Below are positions 1-7,315 of a DNA stretch of 15,572 nucleotides, piece after piece (the stretch's first letter is position 1; each line of letters opens with the position of its first letter). The notes below the pieces were generated by a model. That model saw only the letters and a list, made by a program, of their open reading frames with translations. It was not told where the DNA came from and did not search any database. The DNA is from UBA2897 sp036733925. Lineage in GTDB: Bacteria > Bacillota > Negativicutes > Selenomonadales > Selenomonadaceae. Position numbers and translations under genes: made by a program. The DNA lies in contig DAIMZO010000037.1 in the NCBI GenBank assembly GCA_036733925.1, positions 1 through 15,572 on the forward strand. Direction: 5' to 3'.

Positions 1-11
1 GCCGGTTCAAG

Positions 12-41
12 AAAAAGCACTCGCTTAGCGGGTGCTTTTTT
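12..41. terminator. Bidirectional intrinsic terminator
   Basis: A 13-pair stem (12-24 with 28-40, one T-G wobble, TTA loop) has an A-run on its left and a T-run on its right, so it can end transcription from either side. It would serve a gene left of the window on the + strand, and also the HD-GYP gene read leftwards, whose stop codon is about 190 bp away. Confidence 0.8.
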
Positions 42-45
42 GGCG

Positions 46-123
46 TTCCCCCTCCCCTTCGAGGAGGGGGAACCGCGCCAGCGGTGGGCAGGGCGCGTAG
101 CGCAAGCCGATTGACTGACGAAA
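46..123. repeat. Cluster of small palindromes, REP/BIME-like
   Basis: Several short perfect hairpins lie head to tail. The arm 46-55 pairs with 63-72 (10 bp, TTCCCCCTCC type). ACCGC at 72-76 pairs with GCGGT at 81-85. A GCGC-GTA-GCGC unit follows near 94-104. There is no open reading frame of note. The arrangement resembles mosaic extragenic palindromes and runs directly into the repeat copy at 124-204. Calling it a repeat family is an inference, because only this instance of the left part is in the window. Confidence 0.5.
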
Positions 124-204
124 CTTGCCCCCCCAGTTTCGCTTCGCGAGCCAGCTCCTACCAAAGGCACGTCGCCTAACGGCTCGTGCCCGAAGGGGAC
201 GCCT
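124..204 (-). repeat. Dispersed structured repeat, copy A (inverted relative to copy B)
   Basis: Read on the - strand, this tract matches 7122-7216. Shared blocks are the GGCGTCCCCTTC start, the stem GGCACG...CGTGCC (185-190 with 166-171) and an exact 20-base block (139-158; 7171-7190 in copy B). That block contains the palindrome TCGCTTCGCGA and is followed by a related ACTG/G-rich end. The loop between the GGCACG arms differs in sequence and length (13 versus 15 bases). The copy begins 24 bases after the HD-GYP stop codon, in the sense direction of that gene. Confidence 0.75.
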
Positions 205-228
205 AAAATTCTATGTGCAACAACTCCT

Positions 229-1368
229 TTATTCCTTGATGTAGATCGACGGGTCGAAGCCGAGCTCGTGGATGAAGTGGCGGAGCTCATTGTCCGCGAT
301 GACAATCTGGATGGATTTCGGGCCTTTTTTGGTTTCGGAGAGGTCAATGGTCTGCGGGGAGACCTGGCGCCCCTCGAGGTTCGCGAACACGACGATGGTT
401 GGGGCCTCGGTACGGCCGAACTCGCATCGGCTTACGATGCCGTAGCCGTAATCGGTCTTCAGCAGCGTGCCTTTCGGATACAGCGCGACGTTGTTGAAGA
501 AGAGCTTCAGGAGTTTCTGGTCGAACTGGCCGCGGATGACGTTGCACATGATGTTGTGCGCGATGTTCGGCGTGTAGGCGCGTTTATACGGGCGCTCGCT
601 CGTCAATGCGTCGTAGACGTCAGCAATCGCGACGATTTTCGCGAAGCGGTGAATCTGATTGCCTTTGAGCCCGCGCGGGTATCCGCACCCGTCGATATGC
701 TCGTGGTGTTCATAGGCGATTGCAGCGAGAATATCTGGGTGCGGCAGCTCGTTCTCCATCGCATGGATGCGGCGCGCGCCAGCAAGCGGGTGATGTTTGA
801 CGATATCGAATTCGTTGTCATCGAGCTTCTCGGTCTTGTCGAGGATCTCGGCCGGCACGATGAGCTTGCCGAGATCGTGCAGCAGGCCGCCGAGCGTCAA
901 GATATCGAGCTCCTTCTTCGTATAGTGGCAAAGCAGCCCAATCATCGACGACAGGATGGCGACATTGACCGAGTGGCCGAACGTATAGGTGTCGTGCATG
1001 CGGATATCCGTGAGCTGCACGAGGTTCGACTTGCGGTCAATCAGGTCGAACAGGATTTTCTCGGAAACGCCCTGCATTGCTGCGACGTCGATATGTCCGC
1101 TTTTCTGTACGGACTGGAAGGTTTGGTAGACGCACGAGATCGCGTCGGCGCGTGTGGTCTCCTGTACGACGTCCTCTGGCGGCGGTACTTGGAAATTCGG
1201 ATTCGTCGAGGTGACGGTCACCGTCTGGATACCGATTTTTTTGAGCTGATGGATATATTCCTTGGTGATGGGCTGGCCCTTGACCAGATAATTCGCTCCG
1301 TGGTGATTGAAGATGCTCTGGGCCACGATCATGCCCTGCTTGAGTTTCTTTACCGGTAGACGTATCAA
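229..1368 (-). CDS. HD-GYP domain cyclic-di-GMP phosphodiesterase
   Basis: Likely hydrolyses cyclic di-GMP, a second messenger controlling motility and surface attachment. Numbered from the upstream ATG at 1410, the metal-binding HD motif is HDLGK at 178-182. H146, HHP at 206-208, HHEHIDGCGYP at 235-245 and ADVYDALTS at 263-271 complete the HD-GYP set. The usual DGxGYP is intact with Cys as x. An N-terminal region (about 15-80) resembles the DUF3391-type segment found before HD-GYP domains, and a roughly 90-residue C-terminal extension of unknown role follows. No receiver domain or membrane segment is seen. I prefer a TTG start at 1366-1368 (379 aa), giving MIRLPVKKLKQGM. It has AAAGGA and AGAGGAT upstream, whereas the ATG at 1408-1410 (393 aa) lacks a ribosome site. 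The gene is monocistronic and divergent from the LCP operon. Confidence 0.93.
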   Translation of the reverse strand: MIRLPVKKLKQGMIVAQSIFNHHGANYLVKGQPITKEYIHQLKKIGIQTVTVTSTNPNFQVPPPEDVVQETTRADAISCVYQTFQSVQKSGHIDVAAMQGVSEKILFDLIDRKSNLVQLTDIRMHDTYTFGHSVNVAILSSMIGLLCHYTKKELDILTLGGLLHDLGKLIVPAEILDKTEKLDDNEFDIVKHHPLAGARRIHAMENELPHPDILAAIAYEHHEHIDGCGYPRGLKGNQIHRFAKIVAIADVYDALTSERPYKRAYTPNIAHNIMCNVIRGQFDQKLLKLFFNNVALYPKGTLLKTDYGYGIVSRCEFGRTEAPTIVVFANLEGRQVSPQTIDLSETKKGPKSIQIVIADNELRHFIHELGFDPSIYIKE

Positions 1369-1369
1369 G

Positions 1370-1384
1370 ATCCTCTTGTCCTTT
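1370..1384 (-). promoter_or_regulatory. Ribosome binding site deciding a TTG start for the HD-GYP gene
   Basis: On the - strand, AAAGGA (1379-1384) and AGAGGAT (1369-1375) precede TTG at 1366-1368. The in-frame ATG 42 bases upstream has no purine-rich site. The TTG start also places the protein's N-terminus where HD-GYP relatives usually begin, so the shorter protein is favoured. Confidence 0.55.
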
Positions 1385-1441
1385 CTGCAGAAATGGATGC
1401 AGGCATCCATTCGTTTACGGTTTTCTACTGCACTTACCCCT

Positions 1442-1472
1442 ATTATAGTAATTCTATCGTATTTTCTTACAA
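1442..1472 (-). promoter_or_regulatory. Predicted promoter of the HD-GYP gene
   Basis: On the - strand a perfect TATAAT (1442-1447) lies 19 bases from a partial -35, TTGTAA (1467-1472). The long spacer lowers confidence. The start of transcription would be near 1435, leaving about 65 bases before the preferred TTG start. Confidence 0.45.
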
Positions 1473-1516
1473 ATGAAAAGGCGAAGCAGAAAAAACGAGC
1501 ATATTTTTTCGATTTT

Positions 1517-1525
1517 TGCTATACT
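1517..1525 (+). promoter_or_regulatory. Extended -10 promoter of the LCP/ABC-F/recD2 operon
   Basis: TGC-TATACT is a TG-extended -10 element. No clear -35 is seen 17 bases upstream, which is common for extended -10 promoters. A perfect 14-base palindrome (1536-1549) would sit at the very start of the transcript. Confidence 0.5.
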
Positions 1526-1535
1526 ATATAGGTTA

Positions 1536-1549
1536 GGGGCTATAGCCCC
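1536..1549. promoter_or_regulatory. Perfect 14-bp palindrome at the transcription start of the LCP operon
   Basis: GGGGCTATAGCCCC is fully self-complementary and lies 10 bases after the predicted -10. Its position fits an operator that blocks initiation or early elongation. It could also form a small 5' RNA hairpin. No regulator is assigned. Confidence 0.4.
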
Positions 1550-1599
1550 AGATGCTGAACCGTATTTTTCGTTGATTTTTATAGATAGGAGCATACAGT

Positions 1600-2910
1600 A
1601 TGCGTAAGAAGCGCAGGAGGAAGCGCAGTTTCCGCCGAATCTGGAAGGGCCTCGCCATCCTTCTGATGTTGGCGGTGGTCGCTGCCGGCATTTATTTCGG
1701 CATGCGTCACCGGCCGATGGCGATGGGTGCGGACGGCGAGCCGGTCGAGAGCCACGTCGTGCACGTTATGATCCTCGGCGTCGACAGCCGCGATGACGAT
1801 GTCGGCCGCAGCGACACGCTGATGGTCGCCGCGCTCGACACGATCCAGGAGAAAGCGGCACTGCTCTCCATCCCGCGCGATACGCGCGTCGAGATCGAGG
1901 GGCACGGTTACGACAAGATCAACCATGCCTATGCGTTCGGCGGGCATAAGCTCACGCAGAAGACGGTCGAGAAACTGCTCGGCGTTCCGATGGATCACTA
2001 TATCAAGATCAATACGAAGGCGTTCCCGAAGATTATCGATGCAATCGGCGGCGTCGACATTGATGTCGAGAAACGCATGCATTACGAGGATCCGTGGGAT
2101 GACAACGGCGGCCTCGTCATCGACCTGTACCCTGGCGAGCAGCACATGGACGGGCAGAAAGCCATCCAATACGTGCGCTACCGCGATGGCGAGGGCGATA
2201 TCGGGCGCATCGGTCGCCAGCAGAAGTTCATGAAGGCGGTGCTTGCGAAACTGATTTCGCCGGAAATCCTGCCGAAACTGCCGGAACTCGTGCGGCAGGT
2301 CAGCAAGTCGGTCGATACCGATATGAGCGTCACGGAGCTGCTCGATTTCGCGCAGCAGATGAAGGCGGTGCACGACAACGGCCTCACGGCGAAGATGGTG
2401 CCGGGGCGCCCTGCGTATCTTAACGACATCAGCTACTGGATTCCGGATATCACGGATCTGCGCGACCTCATGGCGTCGGAACTCGGCCTCGCGCTGACCG
2501 ACGAGCAGAAGGAGAAGAACCAGCAGGTCGAGGACAGCTACAACAGCGACCTGCCGAGCGGCATGAGCCTCGGCGACAAATCCGGCGGCAATGCAGAGGA
2601 CTCGGACGAGAAGGACGATGACACGAAGGCGCTGAAACCGTCGGAGATTTCGGTCATGGTCATCAACGACAGCGGCATCAACGGCGCGGGGGCAGAGGTC
2701 GCCGGCATCCTGCAGCGCAAGGGCTTCATCATCTCGAATGTCGAGACCGGCAAGAACGCGAGCCGCCAGAAGACGAGCATCACAACGTCCGCGGCGAACA
2801 CGAACCTGTTCTACGGCATGCCGTTCCCGTGCGTGATCATGGACGGCGGCGGACGTAAGCAGGCCGTCGTGCATATCGGCCTCGACTACAAGCATACGGG
2901 CAGAAAATAA
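1600..2910 (+). CDS. LCP (LytR-CpsA-Psr) family glycopolymer ligase
   Basis: LCP proteins transfer lipid-linked glycopolymers to the cell wall outside the membrane. A basic tail (1-16) is followed by one membrane segment (about 17-34), so the rest should be extracytoplasmic. The LCP domain shows LGVDSRDDDVGRSDT at 59-73, SIPRDTRVEI at 90-99 and YVRYRDGEGDIGRIGRQQ at 191-208, which hold the conserved Asp and Arg residues that bind pyrophosphate and metal. An acidic linker (about 305-345) leads to a C-terminal LytR_C-type domain (about 348-430, beginning SVMVINDSGINGAG). AGGAG at 1587-1591 sits 8 bases before the ATG. It is first in an operon with the ABC-F gene (10-bp gap) and recD2. In a diderm Firmicute with no teichoic acids the glycopolymer substrate is open. 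Family assignment is firm, substrate unknown. Confidence 0.93.
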   Translation: MRKKRRRKRSFRRIWKGLAILLMLAVVAAGIYFGMRHRPMAMGADGEPVESHVVHVMILGVDSRDDDVGRSDTLMVAALDTIQEKAALLSIPRDTRVEIEGHGYDKINHAYAFGGHKLTQKTVEKLLGVPMDHYIKINTKAFPKIIDAIGGVDIDVEKRMHYEDPWDDNGGLVIDLYPGEQHMDGQKAIQYVRYRDGEGDIGRIGRQQKFMKAVLAKLISPEILPKLPELVRQVSKSVDTDMSVTELLDFAQQMKAVHDNGLTAKMVPGRPAYLNDISYWIPDITDLRDLMASELGLALTDEQKEKNQQVEDSYNSDLPSGMSLGDKSGGNAEDSDEKDDDTKALKPSEISVMVINDSGINGAGAEVAGILQRKGFIISNVETGKNASRQKTSITTSAANTNLFYGMPFPCVIMDGGGRKQAVVHIGLDYKHTGRK

Positions 2911-2920
2911 GGAGGATATT

Positions 2921-4888
2921 TTGAGCGCGATAAAGGCAATCGGGCTTTCCAAAGCCTACGGGATCCATGAACTCTTCCATGATGTGAATTTCGAAGTGGA
3001 GAAAGGTGAGCGCGCGGGCTTTGTCGGCGTCAACGGCGCGGGCAAGACGACGCTGATGCGCTGCCTGCTCGGCAAGGAGGAGCTCGATGCCGGAACCGTG
3101 CAGCTTGGCAATGCGGATATCATCGGCTACGTCGAGCAGCAGTCCGAGTTCGGAGATGGCACGCTCTATGAGGAGTTCCAGCGTGCGTTCTCAGATATCC
3201 TCGCGCTTGGCGAGCAGAAGCGCGCGCTCGAGAAGAAGCTTGGCGCGGCAAAGGACGCAGAGAACATGGATGCCTACTCCAAGGTCATGAACCGGTTCGA
3301 GGCGCTCGGTGGCTACGACTACGAGAGCCGCATCCGCCGCGTGGCGTTCGGCCTCGGCTTCACCGAGGAAGATTTCCAGAAAGACGTCCGACATTTCTCC
3401 GGCGGGCAGAAGACGAAGATCTGCCTCGCAAAGGCCCTGATGCGCGAGCCGGATTTCCTGTTTCTCGACGAGCCGACGAACCACCTCGACATCGAGCATA
3501 TCGAATGGCTCGAGAAGTTCCTGTGCGAGTACCCGGGCGGTGTGCTGATCATCTCGCATGACCGCTATTTCCTCGACAAGGTCGCGACGAAGATCCTCGA
3601 GCTCGATCACAAGCAGGTCACGACGTACGCGGGAAACTATACTTATTTCATGCGCGTCAAGACGCAGCGCCGCGCGGCCTTGCAGTCGGCCTATGAGAAG
3701 CAGCAGGAACATATAAGGAAAACCGAGGAATACATCCGCAAGTATAAGGCGGGCATCAAGAGCAAGCAGGCGCGCGGCCGGGCAAGCCAGCTGAAACGGC
3801 TCGAGCGCGTCGTGCTGCCGCCGGAGGACGCGTCGTTCGACTACTTCGCGTTCCACAAGCCGCCTGAGTGTGCGCAGCGCGTTGCGGAGCTCGAAGATGT
3901 CTCGTTCGCTTTCGGCGAGCATGAGATCTTCAGCCACATCGACATGCTGATCCGCAACGGCGACGGCGTTGCGCTCGTCGGGCCGAACGGCGCGGGCAAG
4001 ACGACCTTGCTGCGCGTGCTGATCGGGGAACTCGAGGCGAAATCCGGCCGCGTGAAGATTGGCAGCCGCGTGAAGATCGGCTATTTCTCCCAGCAGCATG
4101 AGGGCCTGCACATAGAGAACACGATCCTCGAGGAACTGAATTTCGAGTTCGGGCTCGACGAGGAACAGGCGCGGCGCTACCTCGGTGCGTTCCTGTTCCG
4201 CGGCGATGACGTTCTGCGCCGCATCGGCGACCTGTCGGGCGGCGAGCAGTCGCGCGTCGCGTTCCTGAAGCTCATGCTGACCGGTGCGAATTTCCTGATC
4301 CTCGACGAGCCGACCAACCATCTGGATATCCCGGCGCGCGAGGCGGTCGAAGAAGCGCTGATGGCGTATCCAGGTACCTTCCTCGCCGTTTCGCATGACC
4401 GCTATTTCCTCGACAAGGTCGCGAACTGCACGCTCGAGCTGCGCGACGGGCGACTCACGGAGTACCCGGGCAACTACAGCTATTTCCTGATGAAGAAGGA
4501 ACAGGCGCGCGAGGAAGCCGAGGAAGAGGCCGCGGAGCGCGAAAAGGCCGAGAGCAGGCAGAAGGCGCACGAGAAGGCAATGCGGCGCGAAAAGCCGAAG
4601 ACCGCGGGAAAGCCTGCACCTCAGCAGCCGGCAAAACCGGCAAAGGATGCGGCAGAGGCCGGGCGTATCCAGAGCATGAGCGATGCGAAGCGGCAGGAGA
4701 TGATCGACCGCGCTGAGGCCGAGATTGCAATGGCTGAGGCAGAACTCAAGGGGCTCGAGTATGAGATGAACCAGCCTGAGACACAGGCGGATCCGGCAAA
4801 GAGCGAAGCGGTTGCGGCGGCCTACGCGGCCAAGGAGAAGGAAATCGAGGAACGCTACGCGAAATGGGAGCGCCTGACGGAGGCATGA
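2921..4888 (+). CDS. ABC-F family ATPase (Uup/YdiF-like ribosome-associated)
   Basis: A soluble protein with two fused ATPase domains and no membrane segments, the hallmark of ABC-F factors, which bind the ribosomal E site and relieve stalling or antibiotic block. Domain 1 has Walker A GVNGAGKT (36-43), signature FSGGQ (159-163) and Walker B with DEPTNHLD (183-190). The inter-domain linker spans about 245-300. Domain 2 has Walker A GPNGAGKT (354-361), signature LSGGE (438-442) and a second DEPTNHLD (462-469). A charged, Ala/Glu/Lys-rich C-terminal tail (about 525-655) ends in a probable coiled coil, as in Uup. The start is TTG, with GGAGG (2911-2915) directly after the LCP stop codon, so translation may be coupled. 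Housekeeping versus resistance subtype cannot be decided from motifs. At 655 aa it is typical of long ABC-F members. Confidence 0.94.
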   Translation: MSAIKAIGLSKAYGIHELFHDVNFEVEKGERAGFVGVNGAGKTTLMRCLLGKEELDAGTVQLGNADIIGYVEQQSEFGDGTLYEEFQRAFSDILALGEQKRALEKKLGAAKDAENMDAYSKVMNRFEALGGYDYESRIRRVAFGLGFTEEDFQKDVRHFSGGQKTKICLAKALMREPDFLFLDEPTNHLDIEHIEWLEKFLCEYPGGVLIISHDRYFLDKVATKILELDHKQVTTYAGNYTYFMRVKTQRRAALQSAYEKQQEHIRKTEEYIRKYKAGIKSKQARGRASQLKRLERVVLPPEDASFDYFAFHKPPECAQRVAELEDVSFAFGEHEIFSHIDMLIRNGDGVALVGPNGAGKTTLLRVLIGELEAKSGRVKIGSRVKIGYFSQQHEGLHIENTILEELNFEFGLDEEQARRYLGAFLFRGDDVLRRIGDLSGGEQSRVAFLKLMLTGANFLILDEPTNHLDIPAREAVEEALMAYPGTFLAVSHDRYFLDKVANCTLELRDGRLTEYPGNYSYFLMKKEQAREEAEEEAAEREKAESRQKAHEKAMRREKPKTAGKPAPQQPAKPAKDAAEAGRIQSMSDAKRQEMIDRAEAEIAMAEAELKGLEYEMNQPETQADPAKSEAVAAAYAAKEKEIEERYAKWERLTEA

Positions 4889-4889
4889 G

Positions 4890-7109
4890 ATGAAAGAGGT
4901 ACGCGGCCAGGGCGTGCTCCCTGGCATGGAAGATACGGCGGGAGAAACGCCTGAAATGCAGCTGCGCGGCGTCGTGGAGCGCGTGATTTTTGCGAGCGAC
5001 AATGGGCGCTACGCGGTGTTCTCGCTGCAGCCCGAGGGCCAGCGCGGGCACGTCACGGTCACGGTCGCATCGGAGCCGCCGCTCGTCGGCCAGAATTTGC
5101 AGCTCCGCGGGACATGGGTCGTGCACCCGCGCTACGGGCGGCAGTTCAAGGCCGATGGCATGCGCATCGAGGCGCCGACGGACATCGCCGGCATCGAGCG
5201 CTTCCTCGGCTCCGGCGTCATCGACGGGCTCGGTCCAGCGATGGCGCACCGCATCGTCGAGGCATTCGGCGAGGACACGCTCCGCATCATCGAGGAGCAT
5301 CCGAAACGTCTGCTCGATGTCAGCGGCATCGGCGAGAAGACCGCGCAGAAGATCCGCGCGTCCTACAGCGAGCAGTCCGAGCTGCGCGAGGTCATGCTCT
5401 GGCTCGAGAGCCACGGCGTATCTGGCGCACTCGGCGCGCGTATCTACAAGCAGTACGGGTCGTTCGCGATTTCCGTGCTCGAGAATCACCCGTACCAGCT
5501 CGCGCAGGAAGTCAGCGGCATCGGCTTTGCGACGGCAGACACGATTGCTGCGAGCCTCGGCATCGGCAAGGACGATGCGGCCCGCATTTCCGCGGGCATC
5601 GGTTACGCCCTGCAGCAGATTGCGATGAACGGGCATGTCTGCGTGCCGGAAAGCTGGCTCGTCGAGCGTTCGGCAAAGCTGCTGCAGGCAGATCATGAAT
5701 GGGTGCGCGAAATCATGCGCCGCGACCTGAAAGCGGAAAAGCTGCTCGCAGAATACGTCGGCGGCGAGCCGCTCATTTATCCGCCGTATCTCTACCTCGC
5801 GGAAAAAAAGACGGCGGACAAGCTGCTCTATCTGCAACGCTATGCGGATTTCTGGGGCGTCAAGCACCCGGAGCAGCTCGTCGACACCTGGGAGAAGCGG
5901 CAGCGCGTGCACCTGTCGGATGGGCAGAAGGCAGCGCTCGAAGGCATCCTGCAGGAGGGTGTGTTCGTGCTGACCGGCGGGCCGGGCACGGGCAAGACGA
6001 CGGTCGTGCGCGGCATGATCGACCTTCTCGAGGCGCACGGCCTCGTGATCCAGCTCGGCGCACCGACTGGACGTGCGGCAAAACGCCTCGCGGAGGCGAC
6101 GGGACGCAAGGCGCTGACCGTGCACCGCATGCTCGAGGCGCAGGGCAGCCCGGACGGGACTCTCGTCTTCGGCAAGAACGCTGACGAACAGCTCGAAGCA
6201 GACGTCATCATCCTCGACGAGGTCTCGATGATGGATATCGTGCTCATGCAGCATTTCCTCGCGGCGGTGCCGGATGGCTGCCACGTGATCCTTGTCGGCG
6301 ACGTTGACCAGCTGCCGGCAGTTGGCCCGGGCTCGGTGCTCAAGGATATCCTGCGCTCCGGCGTCATCCCGAGCGTCCGCCTCAGTGATGTCTTTCGTCA
6401 GGGGGAGGATAGCACGATTGTGCTGAACGCGCATGCAATCAACGCGGGACGTATGCCCGTCTGTCGGCCGGACGGTGACTTCCAGTTCATCGAGGAGGAG
6501 GACGCGGACGCGGCCGCCGCGCGCATCGTCTCGCTTTGCGCCGAGGAACTCCCCCGGAAGGGCTGGTCGCCGTTTTCCGATGTGCAGGTGCTCTCGCCGA
6601 TGCACCGCCTATCTTGCGGGGTCGATAACCTCAACGTGCTCTTGCAGAAATACCTGAACCCGCCATCGGACGAGAAGCCCGAGTTTTCGAGCAGCACGCG
6701 CATCTTCCGTCTCGGTGACAAGGTCATGCAGACACGCAACAACTACCAGAAAAAGGTGTTCAATGGCGATATCGGCTTTATCACGCGCGTCGAGCCGACA
6801 TTAATCACCGTGCGGTACAGCGATGAACTTTCTGTCGATTACGAGAAGGCCGAGCTCCTCGAGCTCACGCTCGCCTATGCGATGAGCGTGCACAAGAGCC
6901 AGGGCAGCGAGTACCCCGTGATCATCCTGCCGCTGCTGCCAGGACATCACATCATGCTGCAGCGCAACCTTCTCTATACCGCCGTCACGCGGGCGAAAAA
7001 GCAGGTCATCCTGATTGGCTCGCGCAAGGCCCTGCAGACGGCAGTCCTCAACGACCGCACGCGCAAGCGCTACACCCTGCTCGCCGAACGGCTCAATCAT
7101 GAATTGTGA
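4890..7109 (+). CDS. recD2: RecD2-type ATP-dependent 5'-3' DNA helicase
   Basis: A superfamily 1B helicase of the RecD2 (RecD/TraA) group, which acts without RecBC in DNA repair. An N-terminal OB-like region (about 22-95) is followed by helix-hairpin-helix segments (about 110-235, including VSGIGEKTAQKI at 144-155 and VSGIGFATADTI at 208-219), the part that marks RecD2 over RecD. Helicase motifs follow in order: Walker A GGPGTGKT (363-370), GAPTGRAAKRL (390-400), Walker B ILDE (441-444), GDVDQLPAVGPGS (470-482), VFRQ (501-504), MSVHKSQGSEYP (665-676) and YTAVTRAKK (696-704). At 739 aa the length is normal. The ATG lies 1 bp after the ABC-F stop, with GGAGG at 4879-4883 inside the end of that gene. 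It is the last gene of the operon, followed by the repeat and terminator at 7122-7271. Confidence 0.96.
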   Translation: MKEVRGQGVLPGMEDTAGETPEMQLRGVVERVIFASDNGRYAVFSLQPEGQRGHVTVTVASEPPLVGQNLQLRGTWVVHPRYGRQFKADGMRIEAPTDIAGIERFLGSGVIDGLGPAMAHRIVEAFGEDTLRIIEEHPKRLLDVSGIGEKTAQKIRASYSEQSELREVMLWLESHGVSGALGARIYKQYGSFAISVLENHPYQLAQEVSGIGFATADTIAASLGIGKDDAARISAGIGYALQQIAMNGHVCVPESWLVERSAKLLQADHEWVREIMRRDLKAEKLLAEYVGGEPLIYPPYLYLAEKKTADKLLYLQRYADFWGVKHPEQLVDTWEKRQRVHLSDGQKAALEGILQEGVFVLTGGPGTGKTTVVRGMIDLLEAHGLVIQLGAPTGRAAKRLAEATGRKALTVHRMLEAQGSPDGTLVFGKNADEQLEADVIILDEVSMMDIVLMQHFLAAVPDGCHVILVGDVDQLPAVGPGSVLKDILRSGVIPSVRLSDVFRQGEDSTIVLNAHAINAGRMPVCRPDGDFQFIEEEDADAAAARIVSLCAEELPRKGWSPFSDVQVLSPMHRLSCGVDNLNVLLQKYLNPPSDEKPEFSSSTRIFRLGDKVMQTRNNYQKKVFNGDIGFITRVEPTLITVRYSDELSVDYEKAELLELTLAYAMSVHKSQGSEYPVIILPLLPGHHIMLQRNLLYTAVTRAKKQVILIGSRKALQTAVLNDRTRKRYTLLAERLNHEL

Positions 7110-7121
7110 GGATAGATGGAT

Positions 7122-7216
7122 GGGCGTCCCCTTCAGGCACGAGCTCATAGAGCGAGCGTGCCCCTGGGCTGGAGCTGGCTCGCGAAGCGAGACTGAGGGG
7201 GCTAGTATTGCTTGCC
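7122..7216 (+). repeat. Dispersed structured repeat, copy B
   Basis: Second copy of the element at 124-204, in the opposite orientation. It starts 12 bases after the recD2 stop codon. The arms GGCACG (7136-7141) and CGTGCC (7157-7162) match those of copy A, while the enclosed 15 bases differ. The exact shared block is 7171-7190. A terminator (7242-7271) follows, so the element would lie in the 3' untranslated part of the recD2 message. Confidence 0.75.
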
Positions 7217-7241
7217 AAATTTATTGGTTGGAAATATAAGG

Positions 7242-7271
7242 AAAAGGCAGCCGCGCTTGCAGCTGCCTTTT
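7242..7271. terminator. Bidirectional terminator between recD2 and the MFS gene
   Basis: AAAAGGCAGC (7242-7251) pairs with GCTGCCTTTT (7262-7271) around a 10-base loop. The A-run and T-run make it usable for recD2 on the + strand and for the convergent transporter gene, which stops at 7316. Confidence 0.8.
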
Positions 7272-7315
7272 CTGTGTATGAAAGATACGAAATATAATCC
7301 GGAAGTCGAGTGTTC

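Noticed and set aside
268..1359. 363-codon open frame on the + strand inside the HD-GYP gene
   Set aside because: It is antisense to a gene with intact catalytic motifs, has Arg/Asp/Val-heavy composition, and has no recognisable domain. GC-rich codon bias keeps such frames open.
1579..2952. 457-codon open frame on the - strand across the LCP gene
   Set aside because: Low-complexity Arg/Ala/Val/Leu/His product, no motifs, fully antisense to a clear LCP gene.
3191..6605. Long - strand open frames (3191-5002 and 4746-6605) opposite ABC-F and recD2
   Set aside because: Both are Arg/Leu/Ala/Glu-rich shadows of GC-rich genes with complete motif sets, and neither shows a domain or ribosome site.
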